In this document: positions 17,604 to 27,612 of the stretch, piece after piece
Layout: each line of letters begins with the position of its first letter
Position numbering within the stretch: the stretch's first letter is position 1
NCBI RefSeq assembly: GCF_000423265.1
Contig: NZ_AUHQ01000005.1
Location: forward strand, 1 to 64,000
DNA from: Ligilactobacillus saerimneri DSM 16049
Lineage (GTDB): Bacteria; Bacillota; Bacilli; Lactobacillales; Lactobacillaceae
Reading direction: 5' to 3'
DNA: 64,000 bases
Notes under the pieces: generated by a model
The model's input: only the letters and a program-made list of their open reading frames with translations
Told to the model about the DNA's origin: nothing
The model's database searches: none
Made by a program: the position numbers and the translations under genes

Positions 17604-17684
17604 GGAGTGAGAAATCTCTCTCCTTATTACCGTTCATCTGTTAGAGACTTACTTAAAATTGGTTGGAATACTAATAATTGGTCT

Positions 17685-18683
17685 TTAATCCTCAATGAGT
17701 TCAGCTCTTTCAGCTGCTTGAGCCTGAGCTTTTTTAGCATTTTCGGCTGCCCGTTCTTTATACATCGGAACTTCTGCCTCTGTACACCGTACGAAGTGAC
17801 CTGGTGTGATCTCATGCAGCTTACGTGGGACGCCGTCGCTTTCGTCTTCCGCAGCTGCATCATAAGGAATTTGCCGTCTGTTCCGTTCAAACTCAGGATC
17901 AGGAACAGGCACAGCAGAGATCAAACTAGCAGTATAATCATGCAGTGGTTGGGTATATACTTCATCAGCCGGACCGACTTCTAGTAACTTACCGTAGTGC
18001 ATAACTCCGATTCGGTCAGAAATGTACTTCACCATGGATAAATCGTGGGCGATAAAGAGATATGTTAAACCGTGCTTTTCTTGTAAATCTTTGAGCAGGT
18101 TAACTACTTGAGCTTGAATCGAAACGTCCAAGGCAGAAATTGGTTCATCGGCAATGATAAACTTAGGATCAACAGCCAATGCCCGCGCAATCCCAATCCG
18201 TTGCCGCTGCCCCCCAGAGAATTCGTGAGGATAACGACTAGCATGGTCTTTGTTCAAACCAACTGTATCCAGTAATTCAGCTACTCGGTCGTTTCTTTCT
18301 TGCTCATTCTTAGCCAAATGGTGGATATCAATCCCTTCGGCAATAATATCCCGCACTGTCATCCGTGGGTTTAAAGATGCGTATGGATCCTGGAAAATCA
18401 TCTGCATTTCCCGCGTGAATTCAAGCCGTTCCTTCCGACTCTTGAGCTGGCTAACATCCTTACCGTTAAAAATAATTTCCCCATCGGTTGGTTCATACAA
18501 GTGGATGATTGCCCGTCCTGTCGTTGTCTTACCGGAACCTGATTCACCTACCAAACCAAATGTTTCCCCTTCATAGATATCAAAGGTCATATCATCAACG
18601 GCATGGAGTTCATCTGGCTTGCCAACGTTGAAGTATTGTTTCAAGTGCTTGACTTGCAAAAGTTTCTTCTTTTGTTCTGGCAT
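17685..18683 (-). CDS. oppF: Oligopeptide ABC transporter ATP-binding protein OppF
   Basis: One of two ATPases driving peptide import. The 332-residue protein has Walker A GESGSGKTT, signature FSGGQRQRIGIARA, Walker B FIIADEPISALD, and the C-terminal oligopeptide-transporter extension (LISAVPVPDPE, then the GHFVRCTE iron-sulfur-like Cys region). The start is ATG 18681-18683, 8 bases after GGGGGG and 13 bases past the oppD stop. It is the last gene of oppABCDF. Confidence 0.95.
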   Translation of the reverse strand: MPEQKKKLLQVKHLKQYFNVGKPDELHAVDDMTFDIYEGETFGLVGESGSGKTTTGRAIIHLYEPTDGEIIFNGKDVSQLKSRKERLEFTREMQMIFQDPYASLNPRMTVRDIIAEGIDIHHLAKNEQERNDRVAELLDTVGLNKDHASRYPHEFSGGQRQRIGIARALAVDPKFIIADEPISALDVSIQAQVVNLLKDLQEKHGLTYLFIAHDLSMVKYISDRIGVMHYGKLLEVGPADEVYTQPLHDYTASLISAVPVPDPEFERNRRQIPYDAAAEDESDGVPRKLHEITPGHFVRCTEAEVPMYKERAAENAKKAQAQAAERAELIED

Positions 18684-18696
18684 GTACATTTCCCCC

Positions 18697-19767
18697 CTAT
18701 TCAGCCAAGTTAGCGACGTCTGTCCGACTGAGTTCGCCACTCTTTAACTTAGCATAGATTTTTTGCCGCCGTTGGATTTCGGCAGGCGGTGTTACCTTTG
18801 GTGCCCCTGGTGCTAACAACCATGTTGATGCATAGTGGGTTTCGGATACTTTGAAGAATGGTGCCTTCTTTTCGGTATCGATCTTCATTGCATATGGGTT
18901 CCGTGGTGCAAATGGATCACCCTTTGGTGGATCCAAAAGATCTGGTGGCGTCCCCGGAATTGATTCCAGGTGCTTACTATCCAATGTTGGCATGGAATTC
19001 AGCAAGCCCCAAGTATATGGGTGCTGAGGATTGTAGAAGATTTCATCCACAGTCCCGTATTCCAAGATTTCACCAGCATACATTACAGCTACTCGGTCAG
19101 CCATTCCGGCCACAACCCCTAAGTCGTGTGTGATGAAAATGATTGAAGTTTCAATCTTTTGTTGCAATTCTTTCATCAAATCCAAGATCTGCGCTTGGAT
19201 TGTTACGTCCAAGGCAGTCGTTGGTTCATCGGCAATCAAGATTTCTGGATAACAAATCAAAGCGATCGCAATCACGATCCGTTGCCGCTGCCCCCCAGAG
19301 AATTGGTGTGGATAGTCGTTGACCCGTTCTTCAGGGTTAACGATCCCAACCAAGCGGAGCATTTCAACTGCTTGTTCCAACGCCTTTTTCTTGTCCACAT
19401 GCTTATGTTTCATCAGGGGTTCAGCAATTTGCCGCCCAATCTTCATAGTTGGATCCAGAGAAGTCATCGGATCCTGGAAGATCATTGCAATGTCCTTGCC
19501 CCGAATAGTCTGCATTTTCTTTTCTGAATATTGCAGGATATCATCGCCATGGAACATTACGCGTCCGCCTTTGACCTTGGCGTTGTTTGCTAACAGACCC
19601 ATCAAAGACTTTGTGGTTACGGACTTACCCGAACCTGATTCCCCTACGATTGCCAGTGTTTCCCCCCGGTCAAGGTGGAAGCTGACATCGCGAATGGCCT
19701 TGACTTCACCTGCATATGTGTGGAAATCAATTTTAAGATTTTGTACATCTAAAATTCTTTCAGCCAT
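18697..19767 (-). CDS. oppD: Oligopeptide ABC transporter ATP-binding protein OppD
   Basis: The second ATPase of the peptide importer, 356 residues. Walker A GESGSGKSV, Q-loop MIFQDPMTSLDP, signature FSGGQRQRIVIA, Walker B ILIADEPTTALD and the H-loop FITHDLGVV are all intact. The C-terminal YTWGLLNSMP and PGTPPDLLDPP region is typical of OppD. Nine bases separate it from oppC upstream. Confidence 0.96.
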   Translation of the reverse strand: MAERILDVQNLKIDFHTYAGEVKAIRDVSFHLDRGETLAIVGESGSGKSVTTKSLMGLLANNAKVKGGRVMFHGDDILQYSEKKMQTIRGKDIAMIFQDPMTSLDPTMKIGRQIAEPLMKHKHVDKKKALEQAVEMLRLVGIVNPEERVNDYPHQFSGGQRQRIVIAIALICYPEILIADEPTTALDVTIQAQILDLMKELQQKIETSIIFITHDLGVVAGMADRVAVMYAGEILEYGTVDEIFYNPQHPYTWGLLNSMPTLDSKHLESIPGTPPDLLDPPKGDPFAPRNPYAMKIDTEKKAPFFKVSETHYASTWLLAPGAPKVTPPAEIQRRQKIYAKLKSGELSRTDVANLAE

Positions 19768-19775
19768 AATCTAAC

Positions 19776-20804
19776 CTACCTTCTTGTCTTTGGATCAAAT
19801 GCGTCACGCAAGCCGTCACCTAACAGGTTAAAGCAAATCATCAGTACACAGAGGACAATTGCTGGATACCACATTTGGTATGGCAAGAACTGGAAGTTCT
19901 TTTGTCCGTCATTCAGAAGTACCCCAAGTGAAGTTTGCGGAGCAGAAATCCCAATCCCAATGAAACTCAAGAAGGCTTCAAAGAAGATTGCACTTGGAAT
20001 AGTGTACATTGTTTGAATGATAATGATACTGGAAAGGTTCGGCACTAAGTGCTTCCAAGCAATTTTGCTTGGTGACTCGCCCAGTGTCCGGGCAGCCAGA
20101 ACATATTCTTGGGTCTTTAAGGATAACGTTTCAGCACGAATCATCCGGGCCATTGTTGTCCAAGAAGAGATGGCCAAGGCTAAGATGATGGATGTCATCC
20201 CTGGCTTAAATACCAGCAACATCAGCACCACAATAACCAGGTTTGGCACAGAAGAAATAACTTCAATAATCCGTTGCATAACGTTATCAACACGACCACC
20301 TTTCCAACCAGAGACGATCCCATAGGAAACCCCGATGGCAAGGTCAAAGAATGTCGCTACAATCGCAACGATCAAGGAAATCTTAGTCCCGTAAATAATT
20401 CTTTGCGCCAAGGAACGACCTAAGTAGTCAGTCCCTAAAATAAAGTATTTGTTAGCAGGTACGTTGTTTTGAGCATAAGCATCAACCCATGCGCCCCCCA
20501 TCTTCAACTTCCCGTTCAGGCCATTGATATCAATGCCTGGAATCTTAGCTGGTAAGTTTGCATATTGTGGGGCGGACTTTACCAGTTGGGCATTGGTAAT
20601 AAAGAAACTTGAACCGAAAGCAACTACTAACATAATGATGATAATGAACAGGGAAACAACTGCCCCCTTGTTCTTTTTGAGTCGCAGCCATGCGTCCTGA
20701 AGGAAAGTCAGGGAAGGAGCTGCGATCTTTTCATCGTCGCCCTTTTCATTCTTAGATACGGGCTCAAAGTCCTGGGGTGTTAAATTCAGTTTTTCTTCAG
20801 CCAT
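19776..20804 (-). CDS. oppC: Oligopeptide ABC transporter permease OppC
   Basis: A 342-residue membrane subunit with a cytosolic N-terminal tail, one leading helix (VVSLFIIIIMLVVAFGS), then the permease core. The EAA loop reads EYVLAARTLGESPSKIAWKH. I chose the ATG at 20804, preceded by GAGGGA at 7 bases. A longer frame begins 19 codons earlier but overlaps oppB. Only four bases separate it from the oppB stop. Confidence 0.95.
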   Translation of the reverse strand: MAEEKLNLTPQDFEPVSKNEKGDDEKIAAPSLTFLQDAWLRLKKNKGAVVSLFIIIIMLVVAFGSSFFITNAQLVKSAPQYANLPAKIPGIDINGLNGKLKMGGAWVDAYAQNNVPANKYFILGTDYLGRSLAQRIIYGTKISLIVAIVATFFDLAIGVSYGIVSGWKGGRVDNVMQRIIEVISSVPNLVIVVLMLLVFKPGMTSIILALAISSWTTMARMIRAETLSLKTQEYVLAARTLGESPSKIAWKHLVPNLSSIIIIQTMYTIPSAIFFEAFLSFIGIGISAPQTSLGVLLNDGQKNFQFLPYQMWYPAIVLCVLMICFNLLGDGLRDAFDPKTRR

Positions 20805-20808
20805 ATCT

Positions 20809-21738
20809 TTATCCCTCATTTCCTGCAAGTCTAATCCGTGGATCGATGAAGCCGTAAACAATATCCGTCAACAGGATCACTAACACTAACCCAGCTGAGA
20901 ATAACATCGTTACCCCCATGATAGTTGGGTAGTCGTTGGTAGTGATCGACTTAACGAATTGTTCCCCGATCCCAGGGATTGAGAAGATGTTTTCGATAAC
21001 CATTGAACCAGTCATCAAGGCAACTGTGTATGGCCCAATCAGGGTTACCAGCGGAGTCAAACTGTTCCGCAGTGCGTGGTGGTAAACAATACCGAACCGA
21101 CTCATCCCCTTAGCCCGGGCTAATTCGATATAGTCAGAGTTCAAAACGTCCACCATCCCCGTCCGGACGAACCGGGCTGTTTCAGCCAGTGGTCCTACCC
21201 CAAGGGCAATCGTCGGTAAAATGGTGTAGTTAAAGCCATTCCATCCGGCAACTGGTAGCCAGTTTAGCTTCAAGGCAATATAGTACTGTAAAAGCACGGC
21301 CAACACGAAGTTTGGTACTGACTTACCAATGATTGAAAGCACTGTACATAAAGTATCAATCCAAGTATTACGGTTGATGGCTGCAAATGAACCAACAATA
21401 ATTCCTAACACTACCCCGAAGATAATCGCTTGGATACCCAATTGGGCGGAAGCGCCAATCCGGCTAGAAATCAAGTACGAAACTGATTGGTTACTGAATT
21501 GGAAAGAAGTCCCAAAGTCACCATGAGCAGCATTGAGCATGTAGGACAGATATTGCTGCCAAATTGGCTTGTCTAGACCGTATTGCTTATTCACAACTGC
21601 AATCTGCGCTGCTGACATTTTTTGCTGATTTGTGAACGGTGTCCCGGGCATCAGTTTCATTAAGAAGAACGTGATTGTTGCCACTAAGAACAGCGTCAAA
21701 ATCATGTAAAATACTCTTTTGAGTAGGTATTTACGCAT
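20809..21738 (-). CDS. oppB: Oligopeptide ABC transporter permease OppB
   Basis: A 309-residue permease with the N-terminal signature LLKRVFYMILTLFLVATITF, MKLMPGTPF and the EAA loop DYIELARAKGMSRFGIVYHH. It forms the channel with OppC. It starts the oppBCDF set, separated from oppA by about 150 bases containing a hairpin. Confidence 0.95.
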   Translation of the reverse strand: MRKYLLKRVFYMILTLFLVATITFFLMKLMPGTPFTNQQKMSAAQIAVVNKQYGLDKPIWQQYLSYMLNAAHGDFGTSFQFSNQSVSYLISSRIGASAQLGIQAIIFGVVLGIIVGSFAAINRNTWIDTLCTVLSIIGKSVPNFVLAVLLQYYIALKLNWLPVAGWNGFNYTILPTIALGVGPLAETARFVRTGMVDVLNSDYIELARAKGMSRFGIVYHHALRNSLTPLVTLIGPYTVALMTGSMVIENIFSIPGIGEQFVKSITTNDYPTIMGVTMLFSAGLVLVILLTDIVYGFIDPRIRLAGNEG

Positions 21739-21834
21739 TGTTTTAACCTCGCATTCTATTTATAAGACTCGCTATGAGTGAGATAAAAGAGTGGTCAAAT
21801 CACAGGCCAAGTTTTTATCTTCATAATTACAAAG

Positions 21835-21868
21835 CAAGGGGTAACGTTATTTCGTTGCCCCCGCCTTG
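21835..21868 (-). terminator. Hairpin between oppA and oppB, likely a partial terminator
   Basis: Arms CAAGGGGTAACG (21835-21846) and CGTTGCCCCCGCCTTG (21853-21868) pair with a small bulge. There is no long T-run on the minus strand, so it may trim or protect the oppA mRNA and let part of the transcription pass to oppBCDF. Confidence 0.55.
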
Positions 21869-21889
21869 AGATTTAGATCATAATTTTAG

Positions 21890-23518
21890 CTACTTGATTT
21901 GGACATTCTTGAAGTTGTATGTGACACCAACAGAGTTGATGATCAGGCCCTTAACCTTACTCTTTACCAAGTATGGTGTTCTTCTTTGGTAGATAGGAGC
22001 CACTGCTTGGTCTTCCAGTAAGATCTTTTGTGCCTTTTGCAAGTCATCCCAACGCTTTGCAGGATCGTTGGCATCAGTTGTCTTAGAAGCCTTGATCAAG
22101 CTATCATATTCAGAATTCTTCCACTTACCATCGTTTTGGCTGTTGTCAGAAGTGAAGAGGTCTAATGTTGAGATTGGATCAGCGAAGTCATCGCCCCAAA
22201 GGGTCAGAACTACATCGAAGTCACCAGATGATGACCGTGCTAAACGAGTCTTGAATGGTACGTTTTGCACGTTAACCTTCAAACCAGGAAGAGTAGTTTC
22301 CCAGTTACTTTGCATGAAGTCCCCAGACTTCTTAGCTGCATCATTATCGTCACCCAGTAAGTTCAAGGTTAACTTCTTTTCACCGATTTCAGCTAAGCCT
22401 TCCTTCCATAACTTCTTAGCTTCCTTAGCATCTGAAGTTACACCAGTACCTTTGATGTTACTGTTGAAGTCTTTACCGTTGCGAACTGCTAAGCCGTCTG
22501 GCACGATCCCAGGAGCTGCTTGTGAACCGAAGGCAGAAGTCTTCACATATTGGTCACGGTTGATTGCCATGGACAATGCTTGCCGAATCTTCTTGTTCGA
22601 CAAGGCCTTCTTAACTGTTGGGTTAGAAGCTTGTTCATTGAATTCGAGGTAAGCCAATGTTGATTCCTTCATCAAGTGGTAATCCGCGTTGTTCTTCAAG
22701 TTCTTAGCTTGATCTGTTTCCAATGTGATATAGTCAACTGATCCTTGCTTGTACTTATTGTAACGTGTGTTACCAGATTTGTTAACTTGGTAGTTAACTG
22801 AGTCTAGGTGAACGTTCTTCTTATCCCAGTAAGAATTGTTCTTTTGTAACTTCCAAGAAAGGTTAGAACCAGTCCAGCCTGTCATCTTAAATGGCCCGTT
22901 GTAGTACAACTTGTCAGAAGCTGTCGCATACTTGGAACCGAACTTGTCAACGGCCTTTTGGTTTTGTGGGAAGAATACAGGGAAGCCCATCAATAACTTG
23001 AAGTAAGGAATTGGCTTTTCCAAGTTAACAACTAACTTGTAGTCGCCTTCTGCCTTGATCCCCAAAGTATCTGGAGCTTTCTTACCTTCAATGATGTCAT
23101 TAGCGTTTTGAACACCATCAAAGAGGTAAGAATATTGAGAAGCAGTCTTTGGATCAAGTGTTCTGCGCCAGGAATATACGAAGTCCTTAGCAGTTACAGG
23201 ATCACCGTTAGACCATTTGGATTTCCGCAGATAGAAAGTATATGTCTTCCCACCATTAGAAACTTCAGTCTTCTTAGCTACCCCAGGTTCGATCTTACTA
23301 TCCTTACCAATCCGATAAAGACCTTCCATAGTGTTGGCTAAGTTAGTGAAGGAAATAGTATCTGTCGCTTTGGACAAATCCATCCCCGGTAATTCACCAG
23401 TTTCACTAAAGTTAAAAACCTGTTTGGAAGAATCAGCAGATTTATTACCACAGGCAGCCAGGGCTAAAGCTGAAAGGAAAACAACTGACCCGGCAGCTGC
23501 AACTTTTTTGAGTTTCAT
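21890..23518 (-). CDS. oppA: Oligopeptide-binding lipoprotein OppA
   Basis: The extracellular peptide receptor of the Opp system, anchored by lipid at Cys23 (lipobox LAAC). The 542-residue protein belongs to solute-binding family 5: GLYRIGKDSKIEPGVAKK, YTFYLRKSKWSNGDPVTA, YSWRRTLDP and the C-terminal APIYQRRTPYLVK. Being first in the operon with a hairpin behind it fits the higher amount usually needed for the binding protein. Confidence 0.96.
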   Translation of the reverse strand: MKLKKVAAAGSVVFLSALALAACGNKSADSSKQVFNFSETGELPGMDLSKATDTISFTNLANTMEGLYRIGKDSKIEPGVAKKTEVSNGGKTYTFYLRKSKWSNGDPVTAKDFVYSWRRTLDPKTASQYSYLFDGVQNANDIIEGKKAPDTLGIKAEGDYKLVVNLEKPIPYFKLLMGFPVFFPQNQKAVDKFGSKYATASDKLYYNGPFKMTGWTGSNLSWKLQKNNSYWDKKNVHLDSVNYQVNKSGNTRYNKYKQGSVDYITLETDQAKNLKNNADYHLMKESTLAYLEFNEQASNPTVKKALSNKKIRQALSMAINRDQYVKTSAFGSQAAPGIVPDGLAVRNGKDFNSNIKGTGVTSDAKEAKKLWKEGLAEIGEKKLTLNLLGDDNDAAKKSGDFMQSNWETTLPGLKVNVQNVPFKTRLARSSSGDFDVVLTLWGDDFADPISTLDLFTSDNSQNDGKWKNSEYDSLIKASKTTDANDPAKRWDDLQKAQKILLEDQAVAPIYQRRTPYLVKSKVKGLIINSVGVTYNFKNVQIK

Positions 23519-23843
23519 AATTATACCCCATTTCTAAAAAAGCTAAGCTATGTAACAACGAAATAATAAATCCCTAGCAACTTGAGTAAAGTATATATTA
23601 TAAATAAATTAAAATCAAGAAAACTTTCTCATATTGGGCGCGAAAGTTTGTTTACAACCGCTTTCTTTGCTGCTAAAACGCATTGTAGTTCTTAAAAAGA
23701 TTCTTTTTTCAACTAATTAGTGGAGTTAATTCGGTAATGATTTGCGCATTATTTGCCGTTATTTTTCGTTAAAATTAAGAAATTATGAGCATATTTATCA
23801 TTTGATGCATTTGCTATAATTAAGAGGATAAAGGGGTGATATT
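23519..23843. promoter_or_regulatory. Divergent promoter region oppA / hflX
   Basis: There is no gene in these 325 bases. An extended -10 element, TGCTATAAT, lies at 23812-23820, about 24 bases before the hflX start and with no clear -35. For oppA, AT-rich sequence around 23590-23610 could hold the promoter, but I cannot fix it. Confidence 0.5.
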
Positions 23844-25100
23844 ATGACAGCCGTCATAATTGGTGGAATTGAAAACCAAACAGAAAACTTTACTTATACT
23901 ATGGAAGAGCTCCAAGCTCTTGCTGAAGCCGACAACCTCGAAGTGGTGGCCTCTGTTCACCAAAAGCTCGAGCGACCAGTTGCGGCTACTTACTTTGGTA
24001 CGGGCAAAGTAACTGAAATTTTCCAGGCTGGCCAGGTGCATGCCGCCGACGCTCTGATCGTTAACGATGAACTCTCGCCAACCCAAATTCGGAATCTTGA
24101 ACAAGATACTGGGCTCACCGTGATTGATCGCACAGCCCTGATCCTAGATATCTTTGCTTCACGGGCACGGACCAAAGAGGCCAAGCTCCAAGTCGAAATT
24201 GCTAAACTCCAATACCAACTTCCCCGCTTACGTACAAGTGCAGCGGAAAAACTCGACCAGCAGACAGCCGGCAATGCCGGCGGAGGCTTTACCAACCGGG
24301 GAGCTGGGGAAACTAAATTAGAATTAAACCGGCGGGTAATTGAAAAACAGATCTCCCAGCTGCGTAAAAAACTCAAAGATGTGCAAAAAGACCAGGTAAC
24401 CCAAAGTAAGCAGCGTCGGGCTTCTGGTTTGCCCCAGGTGGCCCTGGTGGGGTATACCAATGCCGGCAAATCAACTACCATGAATGGTCTTTTGCAACTT
24501 ACCGGACAGGAGGAAGACAAGCAAGTCTTTGTCAAAAATATGCTCTTTGCAACCCTGGATACGTCAGTTCGTAAAGTTCACTTTGCAGATAATAAAGAAT
24601 TTCTCCTCAGCGATACGGTCGGGTTCGTCAGCAAGCTGCCCCATAACCTCGTGGCTGCTTTTGAATCAACCCTAGCTGAAGCACGTAATGCCGACTTGCT
24701 CGTTCAAGTCATCGATGCCTCCGATCCACATGCCCGCGAAATGATCGCTACGACCGAAGAAACACTCGCTTCTATTGGGATTGATGATATTCCGATGATT
24801 TATGCATATAATAAAGCCAACTTAGCCAATACACGGTATCCTCTAGTTACTGGTGACGCAATTACTTATAGTGCTCGGGATTCGCAATCACTGCAAGTTC
24901 TCGCTGATGTTATCCGCCAAAAGATTTTCACTGGCTACCAAACACTAACCTTCCTCATTCCCTTTGCTGAAGGACAGCTGGTCCAACAGCTCAATGAAGA
25001 AGCTCAAATCATCAAAACCGATTACCTCGCAACTGGCACCCAAATTACAGCAGAGGTCAGTCCCCAACTAGCGGCCCAACTCCAAGATTATGTCCAATAA
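23844..25100 (+). CDS. hflX: Ribosome-associated GTPase HflX
   Basis: HflX splits stalled or hibernating 70S ribosomes, notably after heat stress. The 418-residue protein has the N-terminal HflX domain (TYFGTGKV, ADALIVNDELSPTQIRNLE), the helical linker with GGGFTNRGAGETKLE, and the G domain: G1 GYTNAGKST near residue 205, G3 DTVGFVSKLP, G4 YNKANL. AAGGGGTGAT precedes the ATG. It stands alone. Confidence 0.95.
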   Translation: MTAVIIGGIENQTENFTYTMEELQALAEADNLEVVASVHQKLERPVAATYFGTGKVTEIFQAGQVHAADALIVNDELSPTQIRNLEQDTGLTVIDRTALILDIFASRARTKEAKLQVEIAKLQYQLPRLRTSAAEKLDQQTAGNAGGGFTNRGAGETKLELNRRVIEKQISQLRKKLKDVQKDQVTQSKQRRASGLPQVALVGYTNAGKSTTMNGLLQLTGQEEDKQVFVKNMLFATLDTSVRKVHFADNKEFLLSDTVGFVSKLPHNLVAAFESTLAEARNADLLVQVIDASDPHAREMIATTEETLASIGIDDIPMIYAYNKANLANTRYPLVTGDAITYSARDSQSLQVLADVIRQKIFTGYQTLTFLIPFAEGQLVQQLNEEAQIIKTDYLATGTQITAEVSPQLAAQLQDYVQ

Positions 25101-25106
25101 CTTATC

Positions 25107-25153
25107 AATTCCCAGTTAACTGTTCGTTGCTGAACAGCCGCTGGGAATTTTTT
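25107..25153 (+). terminator. Terminator of hflX
   Basis: AATTCCCAG pairs with CTGGGAATT; a T-run follows. Confidence 0.8.
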
Positions 25154-25374
25154 ATTTTTACTGCGAGTAAATTTTCTTTTAGATCTCTTTTTCCGAACTG
25201 ACACGACAATATTTAAATATAGGTGCAAGCTTCCCCATTCCTATTAACTCTGTTTTTCTAAATGCCCTTTCTGCACATATTTCACTATATATCGTGTGTC
25301 CTCTGCCAAAAGTACTTTTTTCTATTCGTTCGCTTTTTAAATTAATCATCTTTTGCATGAACCTTACATCACTT
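25154..25374. other. Intergenic, no gene seen
   Basis: Between the hflX terminator and the next hairpin I see no supported coding frame, structure or promoter. Confidence 0.5.
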
Positions 25375-25412
25375 AAAAAATGAGACTGAAAAATTTCTCA
25401 GCCTCATTTTTT
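25375..25412 (-). terminator. Terminator (GAGGCTGA family) of the 25441 gene
   Basis: TGAGaCTGA pairs with TCAGcCTCA between a run of six As and six Ts. A related hairpin core occurs at 46403-46434. Confidence 0.85.
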
Positions 25413-25440
25413 AGGTGCTATTCCCGATTCCTGCAATTAC

Positions 25441-25920
25441 TTATTCAGCTTGGTGGATCCGACACGACATTTCTGTTACATCCAACCGGTAAACTTGCAC
25501 ATATGCCAATGACTTTGGATCATATTTAAATTCGGTTTGTCCGGTATAGTGCTGCATTAACGGCCCAAATGCCGCTTGTTTTTCTTGCGGATCCATCACC
25601 AATGTCACTTTTCCTTCGCCGATCACACTCCTGTAACTCGCCGAGTAGGTACAGGCCATGTTATCTTGCCCCGGTTCAAAAATATCATCGTCGTCAATTT
25701 CAAACCCTGCATAGTGGGTTGCTTTTAACAGTTCATACCGCCGTCCTTTGGGCCGTCCGTGGAAATACAGTGTGTAATGCCCATTTTCTTCCTGGTAGCC
25801 ATAGTGCACAGGAACTACATATACCCGTTGCCCATCACGCAACCCTAACCGCAACGTCCGGCACTGGTCGAGCACAGAATTTATTAATTTTACATCGGTA
25901 ACAGTATCTTTTTCACTCAT
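25441..25920 (-). CDS. Pyridoxamine 5'-phosphate oxidase-family (FMN-binding) protein
   Basis: A 159-residue split-barrel protein of the NimA-like subgroup: RTLRLGLRDGQRVYVVPVHYGY for flavin binding, then YTLYFHGRPKGRRYELLKAT and YRSVIGEGKVTLV. Such proteins bind FMN or heme-related cofactors and may reduce nitro compounds; the substrate is not evident. I chose the ATG at 25920 with GAGGCGAT before it; an in-frame ATG 13 codons upstream has no site. Confidence 0.85.
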   Translation of the reverse strand: MSEKDTVTDVKLINSVLDQCRTLRLGLRDGQRVYVVPVHYGYQEENGHYTLYFHGRPKGRRYELLKATHYAGFEIDDDDIFEPGQDNMACTYSASYRSVIGEGKVTLVMDPQEKQAAFGPLMQHYTGQTEFKYDPKSLAYVQVYRLDVTEMSCRIHQAE

Positions 25921-26104
25921 AAATATCGCCTCATTTGCATAACAAGTAATAGCTTTCATTGTTATTATATCCCCAATAACGTTGCATTTGTAGATAATTA
26001 GGGTTTAATTAACATCCTGTAAGCAAGGCTCTCATTTATAAATTTAGGTGTATAATTATTACTAATTTTAAAAAACTATACATTATGTAGAAAGAAGTAT
26101 TTTT

Positions 26105-27598
26105 ATGTCCAAGAAAACTATTAAGCAGATCACCCTTAGCGGTTTGGTCTTGATGATTTTTTCATCAATTTTTGGGTTTAGCAACTCAATGACTGCTTTC
26201 TACCAGATGGGTTATGCAAGTATCATTTGGTACGTTTTGACTGCAATTTTGTTCTTCGTCCCTTCAGCTCTGATGTTTGCTGAATACGGTGCCTCCTTCA
26301 AGGCGGCTAAAGGTGGGATTTACTCCTGGCTAGAAGGTTCTATTGGTAAAAAGCCGGCCTTCATCGGGACTTTCATCTGGTTATCCGCATGGATTGTCTG
26401 GCTCGTTTCTTCTACGCAGTTCTTCCTCGTTTCAGTATCAACCATGTTGACCGGACATGATACTACCCAAAGTTGGCACCTCCTAGGGATGTCAGCCAAC
26501 AAAACACTGGGGATTCTAGAAGTTATCTTCCTTATTATAGTTACTTTCGTTGCTTCCCGTGGGATCGACAAGATTTCTCGGATTGCATCTGTCGGGGGCG
26601 TTATTACCCTAGGAATTTCTGTGATCTTTATCATGGCAAGCTTATTACTGTGGGTACTAAATCACGGTCACTTAGCGGAACCAATGACAGCGACTAACTT
26701 GATCAAGTCACCTAACCCGATGTTTGTTTCCCCAATCGCCATCTTGTCTTTCATTGTGTACGCATTGTTTGCTTATGGTGGTTTAGAAACAATGGCCGGG
26801 GTGATTGACTCTGTTCATAAACCTGAAAAAACTTTCCCTAAGGCCCTGATCATTGCAATGTTAATGATGACCTTCCTCTACATTTTGACCATCTTCTTAT
26901 GTGGGGTCGCTGCTAACTGGAATACAGTGTTAGGCAAAGCCCATGTTAACTTGGCTAATGTTGAGTATGTCCTCATCAACAACATGGGGTTAACCCTCGG
27001 TAAAGCGCTCGGTCTAAGTTCCAGCGGGGCTGTCATCTTAGGTAAGATTTTCTCCCAGATCACTGCGCTGAGTGATGTTTTCGGGGGCTTGGGAGCTGCC
27101 TTTGTTATGTGTTATTCCCCAATCAAATCTTTCATCGAAGGAAGCGACTCCCGCCTTTTGCCTAGCCGCTTAACTGCCCTCAATGATGTCGGCATGCCGG
27201 CCTTTGCCATGTGGTGTCAAGCAGCTCTGGTATCAGTAATCATCCTCTTCATCTCCTTTGGGGGCGATGCTGCTAACCAGTTCTACACCATTTTGACCGA
27301 CATGATGAATGTTTCATCCTCGGCACCATATCTTTTCTTGATTGGGGCTTTCCCATTCTTTAAGATGAAAAAGGATCTCGATCGCCCGTTTGTCTTTTTC
27401 AAAAACCAAACTTGGACATGGATCATTTCAATCATAGTTTGGTTAGTTATTGCCGTCGGAATCGTCTTCACTTGTGTGCAACCAATTCTGGATGGTGATT
27501 ACGCTACTGCTTTTTGGACTGCCTTTGGGCCTGTTCTCTTTGGCGTACTCGCATGGATTTTCTACCGGCGGGCAGAACGCAAACATATTATCGACTAA
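26105..27598 (+). CDS. yjeM: Amino acid permease, YjeM-type (APC superfamily)
   Basis: A 497-residue carrier with 12 helices. The N-terminus (LSGLVLMIFSSIFGFSNS) and EYGASFKAAKGGIYSWLEGS closely follow the E. coli YjeM subgroup, which is related to the glutamate/GABA antiporter GadC. The substrate is not known, and no glutamate decarboxylase is adjacent. It is monocistronic, with a terminator directly after it. Confidence 0.85.
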   Translation: MSKKTIKQITLSGLVLMIFSSIFGFSNSMTAFYQMGYASIIWYVLTAILFFVPSALMFAEYGASFKAAKGGIYSWLEGSIGKKPAFIGTFIWLSAWIVWLVSSTQFFLVSVSTMLTGHDTTQSWHLLGMSANKTLGILEVIFLIIVTFVASRGIDKISRIASVGGVITLGISVIFIMASLLLWVLNHGHLAEPMTATNLIKSPNPMFVSPIAILSFIVYALFAYGGLETMAGVIDSVHKPEKTFPKALIIAMLMMTFLYILTIFLCGVAANWNTVLGKAHVNLANVEYVLINNMGLTLGKALGLSSSGAVILGKIFSQITALSDVFGGLGAAFVMCYSPIKSFIEGSDSRLLPSRLTALNDVGMPAFAMWCQAALVSVIILFISFGGDAANQFYTILTDMMNVSSSAPYLFLIGAFPFFKMKKDLDRPFVFFKNQTWTWIISIIVWLVIAVGIVFTCVQPILDGDYATAFWTAFGPVLFGVLAWIFYRRAERKHIID

Positions 27599-27612
27599 CT
27601 TAATAGTAAACG

